Notes: generated by a model not told the origin, from the sequence alone. Positions 7,323-16,716 are shown, numbered from the stretch's first letter. The stretch is DNA of 64,000 bases from Rhizobium sp. BK313 (GCF_014193655.1 NZ_JACHZQ010000001.1:1550001-1614000), one strand, 5' to 3'. Numbers and translations: made by a program.

Positions 7323-8135
7323 TTAGCCGACGAAAGCGCGTTCGATTACGAACTCGGCAGGCTTGCTATTGGCGCCTTCATTGAGTCCTGCCTTCTCAAG
7401 CAGGTCCTTGGTGTCCTTCAACATGGCCGAGGAGCCGCAGATCATGCCGCGGTCGATAGCGGGATCCAGCGGGGGAACGCCCAGATCGGCGAAGAGTTTG
7501 CCGTTTTCGATGAGATCGGTGATCCGTCCTTTGAAAGGAAACTCTTCGCGAGTGACGGTCGCGTAGTGACGCAGCTTGTCGCCAACGACTTCGCTCAGGA
7601 TTTCATCGTTGCGGATTTCCTCGACGAGATCGAAACCGTATTTCAGCTCCGCTACATCGCGGGTCGTATGCGTGAGGATCACTTCCTCGAACTTTTCATA
7701 GGTCTCGGGATCGCGGATCAGGCTGGCGAAAGGCGCGATGCCGGTGCCGGTCGAGAACATATAAAGCCGCCTGCCTGGTGTCAGTGCGTCAAGCACGAGC
7801 GTACCCGTCGGCTTCTTGCGCATCAGAACTTCGTCACCCGGCTTGATGTTCTGCAGATGCGAGGTCAGCGGACCATCCGGCACCTTGATCGAGAAGAATT
7901 CCAGCTCGTCCGCCCAGGCGGGGCTCGCGATCGAATAGGCGCGGTAAAGCGGCTTGCCATCGACCATGAGACCGATCATCGCAAATTCGCCCGAGCGGAA
8001 ACGGAAGCCCTGCGGCCGGGTCATCGTGAAACGAAAGAGCCGGTCGGTGTAGTGCGTCACGCTCAGCACCTTCTCGGCGAAAACGCCGGCGGGTACTGCG
8101 GAAACAAATTCTTCGGTCTTGGCGGGGGCGTTCAT
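7323..8135 (-). CDS. fpr: Ferredoxin--NADP(+) reductase
   Basis: 270-residue flavoprotein of the bacterial FNR/Fpr type. An FAD-binding barrel carries the RAYSIASP motif. A NADP-binding domain carries STGTGIAPFASLIRD and ends in the family's aromatic-free C-terminus (FVIERAFVG). It exchanges electrons between NADPH and ferredoxin or flavodoxin and is often linked to oxidative stress and to supplying reductases such as CysI. I prefer the ATG at 8135 (MNAPAKTEEFV) from family length; an in-frame upstream ATG at 8186 would add 17 residues. No strong ribosome site distinguishes them. Confidence 0.9.
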   Translation of the reverse strand: MNAPAKTEEFVSAVPAGVFAEKVLSVTHYTDRLFRFTMTRPQGFRFRSGEFAMIGLMVDGKPLYRAYSIASPAWADELEFFSIKVPDGPLTSHLQNIKPGDEVLMRKKPTGTLVLDALTPGRRLYMFSTGTGIAPFASLIRDPETYEKFEEVILTHTTRDVAELKYGFDLVEEIRNDEILSEVVGDKLRHYATVTREEFPFKGRITDLIENGKLFADLGVPPLDPAIDRGMICGSSAMLKDTKDLLEKAGLNEGANSKPAEFVIERAFVG

Positions 8136-8372
8136 TCGGTATCGGATCCCGTATTCGTCGTACACGTCATTCTTGGCAAGCTGCATCTCGCGAGGCTGAT
8201 ATTATAGTATAGCCCGGATTTAAAGGCATTCTATTCCATCCGGCGACGCTGGCATAAAATATGCGTGTTCCTGTCAAGATTCACGTAATCATGCGAGCTA
8301 CATATATAGATCACCAGAATACGGCAATCCGATGTATCTCGCATTGCCGCAACTCTCGGAGCAAAAGCCGAA

Positions 8373-8885
8373 TCAGGCCGTTTTGGTCGCCTGACGGCGC
8401 CAACTATAAGCCTGGCCACCCTCGGCATGCCGGGCAGTCGGCTGATAGTGATGCGGGATACCCGGCAAGCGGTGTTCTGAAAGCCGCTTCAGCGCCGTCT
8501 CGTTGGTGACCGCGAAGCTGTCGATGCCGACGCGCAGCATCAATGGAATCTGGTCGATCAGCACATCGCCGACCGCACGCAGTTCGTTGGTATAACCGAG
8601 GCGTTGGCGCAGCAGCGACGCATGGCTGAAGGCGCGGCCGTCGTTGAAAGCCGGGAACGCCACCGCCACGATCTCCAGGCGATAGAGGTAGGGCTCCAGC
8701 CGGGTCACATCATCGGCCGGCTTGATCACCACGCCGAGGCCGACATCGTTGCTTTCCTCAGCCTTGGCGATCAGCGCGTCGAGGCCGAGCAACGGCTTCT
8801 GCTCTTCGGTCGCCTTGACCTCATCGGTTTCGATAATCCAGGGATCGTTTGCGACAAAACCGGTTTCCCGCCAAATCTTCGTCAT
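8373..8885 (-). CDS. DUF934 protein, sulfite reductase operon partner
   Basis: 170 residues of the DUF934 family, which is found almost only beside cysI or nitrite-reductase-like genes and is presumed to act in assimilatory sulfite reduction. The conserved C-terminal core contains LRAVGDVLIDQIPLMLRVGI and a terminal basic tail. Start chosen at 8885 because AAGGAG at 8893-8898 sits 7 nt upstream; that ribosome site includes the cysI stop codon, so the two genes are translationally coupled. The biochemical role is not established. Confidence 0.85.
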   Translation of the reverse strand: MTKIWRETGFVANDPWIIETDEVKATEEQKPLLGLDALIAKAEESNDVGLGVVIKPADDVTRLEPYLYRLEIVAVAFPAFNDGRAFSHASLLRQRLGYTNELRAVGDVLIDQIPLMLRVGIDSFAVTNETALKRLSEHRLPGIPHHYQPTARHAEGGQAYSWRRQATKTA

Positions 8886-8895
8886 GGTCATCTCC

Positions 8896-10575
8896 TTACG
8901 CCGCTTCGGCTGCAGCCGAGGACGAGCCGTAAAGCGCATCCTTGAAAGGCTGCGGTCCGACACGCCGATAGGCGTCGAGAAAGATTTCGGAGGAATCGAG
9001 GCGCAGGCCGAGATAGGTGTCGACAATCGTCTCGATCGCGTCGGTCACCTTGTCCGGCTCGAAGCCGCGGCCGATGATCTCACCGATCGACGTATGTTCA
9101 TCGCCGGAGCCGCCAAGCGTGATCTGATAGAGCTCCGCGCCCTTCTTTTCGACACCCAGTAGGCCGATATGGCCGACATGGTGGTGGCCGCAGGCATTGA
9201 TGCAGCCCGAAATCTTGATCTTCAGCTCACCGATCTCAGCCTGGCGCTCGGCCGAACCGAAGCGCCTGGAGATTTCCTGCGCAACCGGGATCGAACGGGC
9301 GTTGGCGAGAGCGCAATAGTCAAGCCCCGGACAGGCGATAATGTCGGTGATCAAGCCGGCGTTGGCAGTCTCCAGACCGGCGGCGACCAGGCCGCGATAG
9401 ACGGCTTCGAGATCGGCGAGCGCCACATGCGGCAGGATCAGGTTCTGCTCGTGGCTGACGCGGATTTCGTCGAAAGCGTATTCTTCGGCGATATCGGCGA
9501 CCACGTCCATCTGCGCATCCGAAGCATCGCCCGGAATACCGCCTATCGGCTTCAGCGAGATCGTCACCATGCCGTAATCAGGATTCTTGTGCGGCTGCAC
9601 GTTCTGCTGCACCCAACGGGCAAAATCCGGATCGGCCTTCTTCCAGCGAGCGAGGTTTTCCCAGCCTTCGGCGCGCTCGGGCAGAGCCGGCGGTGCGAAA
9701 TAGGTAGCGATCGCCTGAACGTCGGCTTCCGGTAGCTTCAGCTCTGTATCCCTGAGCTTCGCAAACTCGACCTCGACCTGGCGAGCCAATTCCTCGGCGC
9801 CGGTTTCGTGCACGAGGATCTTGATGCGGGCCTTGTACTTGTTATCGCGGCGGCCATGCAGATTGTACACGCGCATGACGGCGGTCGTGTAGGACAACAG
9901 GTCTTCTTCCGGCAGGAAGTCGCGGATCAGCTTGGCGACCATAGGCGTGCGGCCCTGCCCGCCGCCAACATAGACGGCAAAGCCGATCTCGCCCTTGTCG
10001 TTCTTCTTCAGATGCAGGCCGATATCATGCACCTGGATCGCGGCACGGTCGCGCTCGGCACCGGTGACAGCGATCTTGAACTTGCGCGGCAGGAACGAGA
10101 ATTCCGGGTGGACAGACGACCATTGCCGCAGGATTTCCGCATAGGGACGCGGATCTGCGACTTCGTCGGCGGCGGCACCGGCAAAATGGTCCGCCGTGAC
10201 GTTACGAATGCAATTGCCTGAAGTCTGGATGGCATGCATCTCGACAGAGGCGAGCTCGGCAAGCACGTCCGGCATGTCGGACAGCTTCGGCCAATTGAAC
10301 TGCAGGTTCTGGCGGGTGGTGAAATGGCCGTAACCGCGGTCATAAGTGCGCGCGATATGCGCCAGCATGCGCATCTGGCGTGAGCTCAGCGTGCCATAAG
10401 GAATGGCGATGCGCAGCATGTAGGCATGGAGCTGCAGATAGACGCCGTTCATCAGACGCAGCGGCTTGAACGCATCTTCCGAGAGTTCACCCGAAAGGCG
10501 CCGCTGCACCTGATCGCGGAACTGCGCAACACGTTCCGCCACAAAGGCGTGATCAAATTCGTCGTAGCGATACAT
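8896..10575 (-). CDS. cysI: Sulfite reductase hemoprotein subunit
   Basis: 559 residues, two sulfite/nitrite reductase repeats. The siroheme-[4Fe-4S] ligands are visible as C415-x5-C421 (CPGLDYC) and C458-x3-C462 (CINAC), followed by GHHHVGHIG. The enzyme reduces sulfite to sulfide with six electrons. No flavoprotein CysJ gene is present, so ferredoxin or the nearby FNR is the likely donor (inference). The ATG at 10575 has a GAGGAA ribosome site; an upstream in-frame start would overlap the DUF2849 gene. It belongs to cysG-DUF2849-cysI-DUF934. Confidence 0.93.
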   Translation of the reverse strand: MYRYDEFDHAFVAERVAQFRDQVQRRLSGELSEDAFKPLRLMNGVYLQLHAYMLRIAIPYGTLSSRQMRMLAHIARTYDRGYGHFTTRQNLQFNWPKLSDMPDVLAELASVEMHAIQTSGNCIRNVTADHFAGAAADEVADPRPYAEILRQWSSVHPEFSFLPRKFKIAVTGAERDRAAIQVHDIGLHLKKNDKGEIGFAVYVGGGQGRTPMVAKLIRDFLPEEDLLSYTTAVMRVYNLHGRRDNKYKARIKILVHETGAEELARQVEVEFAKLRDTELKLPEADVQAIATYFAPPALPERAEGWENLARWKKADPDFARWVQQNVQPHKNPDYGMVTISLKPIGGIPGDASDAQMDVVADIAEEYAFDEIRVSHEQNLILPHVALADLEAVYRGLVAAGLETANAGLITDIIACPGLDYCALANARSIPVAQEISRRFGSAERQAEIGELKIKISGCINACGHHHVGHIGLLGVEKKGAELYQITLGGSGDEHTSIGEIIGRGFEPDKVTDAIETIVDTYLGLRLDSSEIFLDAYRRVGPQPFKDALYGSSSAAAEAA

Positions 10576-10582
10576 GATTTCC

Positions 10583-10897
10583 TCAGACTGCAATGAATTC
10601 CGGATCGGCCGCGGCGTAGCCCGGCGCGTATTCCATTGTGGGACCCTCGGCACGGATGCGCTCGCGCAGGCGCAGCGGCCAAAGCTTGCCGCCGGTTTCC
10701 TGAACCTCGATCAGGTTGACGTCAACAACCTTGTTGTCGGCGTAAGCTTGCTTGCCGATCGCCTCGAGCGCGGCCTCGGCTTCGGCATGACGGGCGACCA
10801 GCGCTTCTTGTAGAGAGGTCACCCATTCGCCATTCGCATTCAACCAAACGGCGACACCATCGGTCAGCCGGTTTGCGGTCAGAACCTTGTCGACCAT
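10583..10897 (-). CDS. DUF2849 protein in the sulfite assimilation operon
   Basis: 104 residues, DUF2849 family, small and probably cytoplasmic, opening MVDKVLTANRLTDGVAVWLN. The family is conserved between cysG and cysI in alphaproteobacteria and has no known function. It lies 3 bp after cysG and 7 bp before the cysI start, so it is surely cotranscribed with both. A role in delivering siroheme or electrons to CysI is a guess from context only. Confidence 0.85.
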   Translation of the reverse strand: MVDKVLTANRLTDGVAVWLNANGEWVTSLQEALVARHAEAEAALEAIGKQAYADNKVVDVNLIEVQETGGKLWPLRLRERIRAEGPTMEYAPGYAAADPEFIAV

Positions 10898-10900
10898 GGA

Positions 10901-12337
10901 TCAGCTCCTTGCAAATTCTTGAGCGGCGGTCTCCTGTCGGACCAGCGGCTCGGACTGTTCGAAATTGGCGCCAGCGACAGCATCGCCGATAATGACCATA
11001 ACCGGACCGCGCAGCTCATCGCGATGCTCCAAGCCAGGCAGATCTTTCAATGTACCGTGCATCAGGCGGCGATCGCGGCGGCTTGCGTTCTCAATGACGG
11101 CAACGGTCGTTTCGGCTGGGAGCCCAGCACTCATCAGGCGGCCGGCAACGGAGGCTGCGACCGTGCGGCCCATATAGACCGCAATGGTCGCGCCGGATAC
11201 CGCGAGGCTCGCCCAGTCCGGCAGGACATCGCCGGTTAGGTCGTGGCCGGTGGTGAAGACCAGCGATGAAGCGACGCCGCGCAGCGTCAGCGGCAACTCG
11301 AAATCGGCGGCAGCGGCAAAAGCCGAGGTGATGCCCGGAACGATCTCATAGGTAACGCCAGCGGCACGTAACGCAGCCATTTCCTCGCCTGCCCGGCCGT
11401 AGACCAGGGGATCGCCAGACTTCAGCCGCACGACGCGCTTGCCGTCGCGGCCAAGCTGCACCAGCAGATCGTTGATCTCTTCCTGCGATTTGGTGTGGCA
11501 GCCCTTGCGCTTGCCGACAGAAAGACGCTCGGCATCGCGGCGACCCATATCGACAATCGCCTGCGGCACGAGCGCATCATAGACGATGACATCGGCTTCC
11601 ATCATCACGCGCTGAGCGCGCAACGTCAGAAGGTCTTCCGCGCCGGGACCGGCGCCGACCAGCCACACATGACCTTCGACTTTATGCATCGCGTGCAGCA
11701 AACTGTCGGCGGCACGTTCGGCCTGCGGCAAATGGCCAGCACTAACAGCGTCGGCGACAGGACCGGAAAAGAAGCGACGCCAGAAGACGCGGCGGGCAAC
11801 GCCACGCGGGACGAGGCGATCGACGGACTTGCGATAGTTCGTCGCCAGCTCCGCGAGCTTTCCGAGCGAAGGCGACAGCAACTGGTCGATCTGCGCTCGG
11901 ATCATCTGCGCCAGCACCGGGCCAGCGCCTTCAGTGCCGATGGCGACGGCGACGGGAGCACGGTTCACGAGCGCCGGCGTATAGAAATCGCAATAGTCCG
12001 GTTGATCGACAGCGTTCGCCGGAATTCTTTCGGCGCGGGCAGCGTCGACAATCGCACGGTCAGCGTCGGCATCGCCGGTCGCGGCGAATACCAGAACGGC
12101 GCCCTTGACCTGATCAGGCGAAAAGGCTGCACGCACGGTTTCAATACGGTTGGTGATCAGGAAGGAATGATAATCGGCTTCCGGCGTTTGCGCGTAGGCG
12201 ACAATCTTCGCCTGCGTGTTCAGCAGCAAGCGCGTCTTCGCGAAAGCTTCATCACCATTGCCGAAGACGGCCGTCACCCTTCCTTCCACGCGAAAGAAGG
12301 CGGGAAACACCGAAAGCTGGTCAGTCTTGGGAGGCAT
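10901..12337 (-). CDS. cysG: Siroheme synthase (trifunctional)
   Basis: 478 residues. The N-terminal precorrin-2 dehydrogenase/sirohydrochlorin ferrochelatase domain (about 1-200) has a Rossmann motif FGNGDEAFAK at 25-34 and the family motif VDQPDYCDF at 110-118. The C-terminal uroporphyrinogen-III methyltransferase domain (about 220-460) has GAGPGAEDLLTLRA from 228 and VVRLKSGDPLVYGRAGEE. It converts uroporphyrinogen III to siroheme, the CysI cofactor. Start chosen at 12337 (MPPKTDQLSVFPAFF); another ATG 6 nt upstream is possible. First gene of its operon. Confidence 0.93.
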   Translation of the reverse strand: MPPKTDQLSVFPAFFRVEGRVTAVFGNGDEAFAKTRLLLNTQAKIVAYAQTPEADYHSFLITNRIETVRAAFSPDQVKGAVLVFAATGDADADRAIVDAARAERIPANAVDQPDYCDFYTPALVNRAPVAVAIGTEGAGPVLAQMIRAQIDQLLSPSLGKLAELATNYRKSVDRLVPRGVARRVFWRRFFSGPVADAVSAGHLPQAERAADSLLHAMHKVEGHVWLVGAGPGAEDLLTLRAQRVMMEADVIVYDALVPQAIVDMGRRDAERLSVGKRKGCHTKSQEEINDLLVQLGRDGKRVVRLKSGDPLVYGRAGEEMAALRAAGVTYEIVPGITSAFAAAADFELPLTLRGVASSLVFTTGHDLTGDVLPDWASLAVSGATIAVYMGRTVAASVAGRLMSAGLPAETTVAVIENASRRDRRLMHGTLKDLPGLEHRDELRGPVMVIIGDAVAGANFEQSEPLVRQETAAQEFARS

Positions 12338-12632
12338 TATCATTCCACTTCGAGATTGCCCGAATATCACCCCTGCGGCCAAGAGATTGAAGAAACAGAA
12401 ATTCTAATGCTCCGCCTTGTCCGTATTCTTTTGCTCGACATCCCCCCGATTTGAGCAAAACTCACCAGACAGTCAGAATAGGATAAATAGAGGAAATCCA
12501 TAGACTTTTAGAACTTCTCGCTATCTGAGATATTCCTATTGCCTGTGGCAAATGGAGTCCATACGTCATTTGCGCATTCCGCCGTGTCGGCAATGCCGTT
12601 AAGGTAGGAGAAAACGTTCCGGAGTATGCTGC
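12338..12632. other. Divergent promoter region between cysG and the deaminase gene
   Basis: About 295 bp, AT-richer than its neighbours, which must hold the promoters of the cys operon and the deaminase-mazG unit. A weak inverted pair (AATAGGA at 12477-12483 and TCCTATT at 12534-12540) is present, but I cannot assign a regulator. Confidence 0.4.
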
Positions 12633-13220
12633 TTGTCCGCCAACACCATCGCCGCCCGCCTCCTCGAGGTCATGGAAGATGACGTCCTGCCACGGACGCA
12701 AAGGGGCGTTGCCGCTGGAAACAAGGTATTCGGCGCAGCGATCCTGCGCAAATCGGACCTATCGCTGGTCATTGCCGAAACAAACAACGAGCTTGAAAAT
12801 CCGCTCTGGCATGGCGAAGTGCATGCGCTAAAGCGTTTTTATGAACTCGGCGAAAAGCCGGCGACCAAGGATCTGATTTTCCTCTCCACCCACGAGCCCT
12901 GCACCATGTGCATGTCGGCCATCACCTGGGCTGGTTTCGACAATTACTACTATTTCTTCAGTCATGAGGATTCCCGCGACGCTTTCGCAATCCCCCATGA
13001 CCTGAAGATCCTGAAAGAGGTGTTTGGATTGGAACCGGGCGGCTATCGCCGGCAGAACGCCTTCTGGAACAGTTTTGCGGTCGCCGATCTCATCGAAACC
13101 GAGGCGGACCCGCTGAAGACAGCACTCAGGGAACAGACGACGCGCATCAAGGCCGCCTATGCCGCGCTCTCCGACAGCTACCAGGCGTCCAAGAGCGAAA
13201 ACGACATTCCGCTGAACTGA
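12633..13220 (+). CDS. Cytidine/deoxycytidylate deaminase-family protein
   Basis: 195 residues with the zinc deaminase signature: His60-x-Glu62 in WHGEVHAL and the PCxxC motif at Cys90 and Cys93 (EPCTMC). Family members deaminate cytosine, guanine or nucleotide bases. The substrate is not evident, since this sequence is not a close match to TadA, Cdd or guanine deaminase. The initiation codon appears to be TTG at 12633 with GGAG 8 nt upstream; the nearest ATG (12626) is out of frame. It is followed after 26 bp by mazG, so both may serve nucleotide-pool hygiene. Confidence 0.8.
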   Translation: MSANTIAARLLEVMEDDVLPRTQRGVAAGNKVFGAAILRKSDLSLVIAETNNELENPLWHGEVHALKRFYELGEKPATKDLIFLSTHEPCTMCMSAITWAGFDNYYYFFSHEDSRDAFAIPHDLKILKEVFGLEPGGYRRQNAFWNSFAVADLIETEADPLKTALREQTTRIKAAYAALSDSYQASKSENDIPLN

Positions 13221-13246
13221 CCAAGACAAGATTTATAGAGGCCCCG

Positions 13247-14083
13247 ATGGAAGCATCGCGAGACATATCCCGCCTGATCGAGATCATGGCGGCATTGCGC
13301 AATCCGGAGACCGGTTGCCCCTGGGACATCGTCCAGACCTTCGAGACCATCAAGCCCTATACGATAGAGGAGGCTTATGAGGTTTCAGATGCGATCGAAC
13401 GCAGGGATATGGACGACCTTTGCGAGGAGCTTGGTGATCTCCTGCTGCAGGTCGTTTTCCACGCCCGCATGGCCGAGGAAGCGGGCGAATTCTCCTTTGG
13501 CGACGTGGTGGAAGCCATCACCCGCAAGATGATCCGCCGGCATCCGCATGTCTTCGCCATCTCCGGCGCCGACACGCCAGACGCGGTGAAGGTACAATGG
13601 GAAGAGATCAAGGCGGATGAGAAGCGCGAGCGCACCGAGCGCCGGGCACGGCGAGGCATCTCCGAGGATTTCAAAATCGGTTTTCTCGGTTCGGTACAGC
13701 GCACATTCCCCGCTTTGACCGAGGCGCTGAAATTGCAGGAACGCGCCGCCAAAGTCGGCTTCGACTGGTCGGCGCCCGAGCCGATCCTCGACAAGATCGA
13801 GGAGGAGATCGATGAATTGCGGGTAGCGCTTGCGAGCGGCGACAAAGCCAAGGTCAGTGACGAGCTAGGTGACCTGATCTTCGCTGTCGTCAACATCGGC
13901 CGGCATGTAAAGGCAGATCCCGAGCAGGCGTTGCGCGGCACAAACACGAAATTCCGCCGTCGTTTCAATCACATCGAAACGACGCTCGCTGCCGAGGGGG
14001 AAACCCTAAACGGCGCTTCCCTGGAGCGGATGGAAGATATCTGGCAGGCAGCAAAGGCGATCGAGCGTCAGCTTGCTGAATAG
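13247..14083 (+). CDS. mazG: Nucleoside triphosphate pyrophosphohydrolase
   Basis: 278 residues with two MazG domains, as in Escherichia coli MazG. Each has the EExxE ... ExxDLLF-type metal-binding pattern: EEAYEVSDAIER with CEELGDLLLQVVFH in the first, EEIDELRVALAS with SDELGDLIFAVVNI in the second. The enzyme hydrolyses NTPs and dNTPs to monophosphate and pyrophosphate, removing aberrant nucleotides and influencing ppGpp levels. It converges on hflX with only 5 bp between the stop codons. Confidence 0.93.
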   Translation: MEASRDISRLIEIMAALRNPETGCPWDIVQTFETIKPYTIEEAYEVSDAIERRDMDDLCEELGDLLLQVVFHARMAEEAGEFSFGDVVEAITRKMIRRHPHVFAISGADTPDAVKVQWEEIKADEKRERTERRARRGISEDFKIGFLGSVQRTFPALTEALKLQERAAKVGFDWSAPEPILDKIEEEIDELRVALASGDKAKVSDELGDLIFAVVNIGRHVKADPEQALRGTNTKFRRRFNHIETTLAAEGETLNGASLERMEDIWQAAKAIERQLAE

Positions 14084-14088
14084 GACGC

Positions 14089-15486
14089 CTATTCCCAATC
14101 CTCGCGTTGTGGCTTCGGGCCGTTGCCCATGCGGCGCTCCAGCTCCACTGCTTCCGTCTCGGTCAATCGCACATCAAGCGTGACCGTGCCGTCCCCATTG
14201 TCTTCGCGACCATCGACGATGGCGTGATTGTAGAGCCAGGGGAGCAACGCCAGCTTGTCGACCGGCAGCGTGATCGTCGCCTCGGTCAGGACACCGGAAA
14301 GCCGGCGGCTGATTTCGTTCATCAGGCGATCAACGCCCTCGCCGCTTTTTGCCGATACCGCGATGACGTTTTGGGCGGTCGATGCCTTCTGGACGATGGC
14401 GTCATGCGCCTCCGGCTCCAGTCGGTCGATCTTGTTCCAGACTTCGAGGATGCGCTCCGCTCCTTCCGCCTCACCGATGCCCAGATCGCCAAGGATTCGC
14501 ATGACATCAGCACTCTGCACCTGATTGTCGTCATCAGAGAGATCACGCACATGCAGGATCAGGTCAGCTTCCAAGACCTCTTCCAACGTGGCACGGAATG
14601 CGGCCACGAGATGGGTCGGCAGGTCGGAGATGAAGCCGACGGTATCGGACAAGATCACGGTGCGGCCATGCGGCAGCTTCATACGCCGCAGCGTCGGATC
14701 GAGCGTCGCAAACAGCATGTCCTCGGCCAAGACGCCGGCGCCGGTGATCCGGTTGAACAGCGTCGATTTACCGGCGTTGGTATAGCCCACCAGCGCTACG
14801 ATCGGATGCGGCACCTTCCTGCGCTTTGCGCGATGAAGCTGGCGAGTGCGCACCACCTGCTCCAGCTCACGCTCGAGCCGGATAATCCGCTCCTGCAGCA
14901 AGCGCCGGTCGGCTTCGATCTGGGTTTCACCGGGGCCGCCCATGAAACCCGCACCGCCGCGCTGGCGCTCAAGGTGGGTCCAGCTTCGGACCAGCCGGCC
15001 CTTCTGGTAATTCAGATGCGCAAGTTCGACCTGCAGCGTGCCTTCCTTGGTGGAGGCGCGGCGGCCGAAGATTTCGAGGATGAGGCCCGTCCGGTCGATA
15101 ACCTTGGCGTTCCATTCTTTCTCGAGATTTCGCTGCTGTACCGGCGTGAGCGGATGATCGACGATCACCAGGCCGGCATTGAATTCATCGAGCAGTGCAC
15201 GGATTTCCTCGATCTTGCCGGTGCCGAGCAACGTCGCCGGACGCGGATCGTTGATCGGTACGATCGAGCCGTTGACGACATCGAGGTCGATCGCCAAAGC
15301 GAGACCCTTGGCTTCTTCGAGCCGACTCTCTGGGGAACGTGAAGTTATTATCGCACCATCCGCCTGCGCGGAACGCGCTGCGCGCGCCTGCTTCAGGACG
15401 GGTACAACAACAACAGCATGCGTGTCATCCCGATGCCTTATCGCTTCCGGGATGATGGAATCATTTTTCGTATCGCGTGTCGTGAT
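14089..15486 (-). CDS. hflX: Ribosome-associated GTPase HflX
   Basis: GTPase with an N-terminal HflX domain, a coiled-coil region and a TRAFAC GTPase core. The GGPGETQIE signature is at about residues 183-191, the G1 P-loop GYTNAGKST at about 234-242, and NKID (G4) further on. It splits or rescues stalled ribosomes. The frame is open well upstream of the first conventional start (TTG at 15297), and the upstream codons read as genuine HflX sequence (VVVVPVLKQ and RSPESRLEEAKGLA). The only well-placed start is ATC at 15486, 9 nt after AGGA; hence the 465-residue call. If ATC is not used, the protein starts at 15297 with 402 residues. It follows hfq by 15 bp. Confidence 0.85.
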   Translation of the reverse strand: MTTRDTKNDSIIPEAIRHRDDTHAVVVVPVLKQARAARSAQADGAIITSRSPESRLEEAKGLALAIDLDVVNGSIVPINDPRPATLLGTGKIEEIRALLDEFNAGLVIVDHPLTPVQQRNLEKEWNAKVIDRTGLILEIFGRRASTKEGTLQVELAHLNYQKGRLVRSWTHLERQRGGAGFMGGPGETQIEADRRLLQERIIRLERELEQVVRTRQLHRAKRRKVPHPIVALVGYTNAGKSTLFNRITGAGVLAEDMLFATLDPTLRRMKLPHGRTVILSDTVGFISDLPTHLVAAFRATLEEVLEADLILHVRDLSDDDNQVQSADVMRILGDLGIGEAEGAERILEVWNKIDRLEPEAHDAIVQKASTAQNVIAVSAKSGEGVDRLMNEISRRLSGVLTEATITLPVDKLALLPWLYNHAIVDGREDNGDGTVTLDVRLTETEAVELERRMGNGPKPQREDWE

Positions 15487-15501
15487 AGCGGCAAATCCTA
15501 G

Positions 15502-15744
15502 TTAGGATGCGACTTCTTCGCTCTCGAACATCTGCATCGGCTGGCCGGGCATGATCGTCGAGATCGCATGCTTGTAGACGAGCTGTGAATGGCCGTCTCG
15601 GCGCAGCAGGACGCAGAAATTGTCGAAGGACGTAACGACGCCCGTAAGCTTTACGCCATTAATCAAAAAGATTGTGAGTGAAATCTTTTGCTTGCGAACT
15701 GTATTGAGAAATAGATCCTGCAAGTTCTGAGAACGTTCCGCCAT
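15502..15744 (-). CDS. hfq: RNA chaperone Hfq
   Basis: 80 residues, the typical alphaproteobacterial length, with the Sm1 motif ([20 protein letters not shown]) and the Sm2 motif (YKHAIS). Hfq forms a hexamer that binds small RNAs and mRNAs. In rhizobia it also affects nitrogen-fixation regulators (it was named NrfA). The hfq-hflX order is conserved. The hflX ribosome site lies just past the hfq TAA, suggesting coupled translation. Confidence 0.97.
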   Translation of the reverse strand: MAERSQNLQDLFLNTVRKQKISLTIFLINGVKLTGVVTSFDNFCVLLRRDGHSQLVYKHAISTIMPGQPMQMFESEEVAS

Positions 15745-15852
15745 CGCGCCGCTTCTTTCTTTTTTGCCGGCGTAAGCCGGTGAAATATCAAGATATACTG
15801 AGACCCCGGACAGGAGATACCCTCATTCTCTCCTCCCCAGCGAACGTTGGTA

Positions 15853-16716
15853 TCAAATCGCAGTCTTTTCCGCAACGTCGAAAAAGGCTTCACGAATTTT
15901 CTGCGAAACGCTTCCCGGATAGCCGTTGGCGATCGACTCGCCATCGATGGCAACCACAGGAAAACAAATGCTTGTGGCTGCCGTGATGAATACTTCGCGC
16001 GCCGCCATCATCTCCTCGACGGAGAAGAAACGCTCGACAACGGTGACATCCAGTTTCGCGGCGACATCCATCAGCGTCGTGCGCGTGATGCCGCGCAGAA
16101 TGCCGTGCTCGGCCGGACGCGTGACCAGGTTGCCGTCGGAATCGACAATCCAGACGTTCGTTGCCGCACCCTCCTTCACCATGCCGTTATGGTCGATATA
16201 GATCGCTTCCTGTGCGCCGGCTTCCTTGGCCTGCTGGCGAGCCAGTGCGTTCGACAGAAGTCCGACCGACTTGATGTCGACCCGATCCCAGCGATTGTCG
16301 CGCACGGTAATCGCCTTGATGCCACTGGCATTTTTCTTTGCGATCACAGACGCATCGGTGCTCTTGGCGGTGACGACGATCGAGGATGGCGTGCCCTCTG
16401 CCGGGAAGACATGATCGCGCCGGGCAACGCCGCGGGTCACCTGTAGATAGAACAGGCCGTTGCGGACATGATTGCGCCGCAGGGTCTCGCGAATCACATG
16501 AATCAGCGCAGCGCGGCTCATCGGCCAGGCAATGCGGAGTTCTCCGAGCGAGCGGTTGAGACGGTCGAGATGGCGAGTCAGATCAACGATCAAGCCGTGA
16601 CGGACTTCGCAAACTTCGTAGACGCCGTCGGCAAATTGATAACCGCGATCCTCGACATGAACCATTGCGTCGCTGTGCTTGACGTAACGACCATTCACAT
16701 AAGCTATTCTCGGCAT
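15853..16716 (-). CDS. dat: D-amino-acid aminotransferase (class IV PLP enzyme)
   Basis: 287 residues of the branched-chain/D-alanine aminotransferase fold IV. The PLP lysine is likely the one in DIKSVGLLSNALARQQAKE, and EAIYIDHNGMVKEGAATNVW is the conserved cofactor segment. The family includes D-alanine transaminase (D-Ala plus 2-oxoglutarate to D-Glu) and branched-chain enzymes. D-amino acid specificity is inferred from overall resemblance and from the conserved rhizobial placement between ntrX and hfq. It lies 74 bp after ntrX on the same strand. Confidence 0.85.
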   Translation of the reverse strand: MPRIAYVNGRYVKHSDAMVHVEDRGYQFADGVYEVCEVRHGLIVDLTRHLDRLNRSLGELRIAWPMSRAALIHVIRETLRRNHVRNGLFYLQVTRGVARRDHVFPAEGTPSSIVVTAKSTDASVIAKKNASGIKAITVRDNRWDRVDIKSVGLLSNALARQQAKEAGAQEAIYIDHNGMVKEGAATNVWIVDSDGNLVTRPAEHGILRGITRTTLMDVAAKLDVTVVERFFSVEEMMAAREVFITAATSICFPVVAIDGESIANGYPGSVSQKIREAFFDVAEKTAI

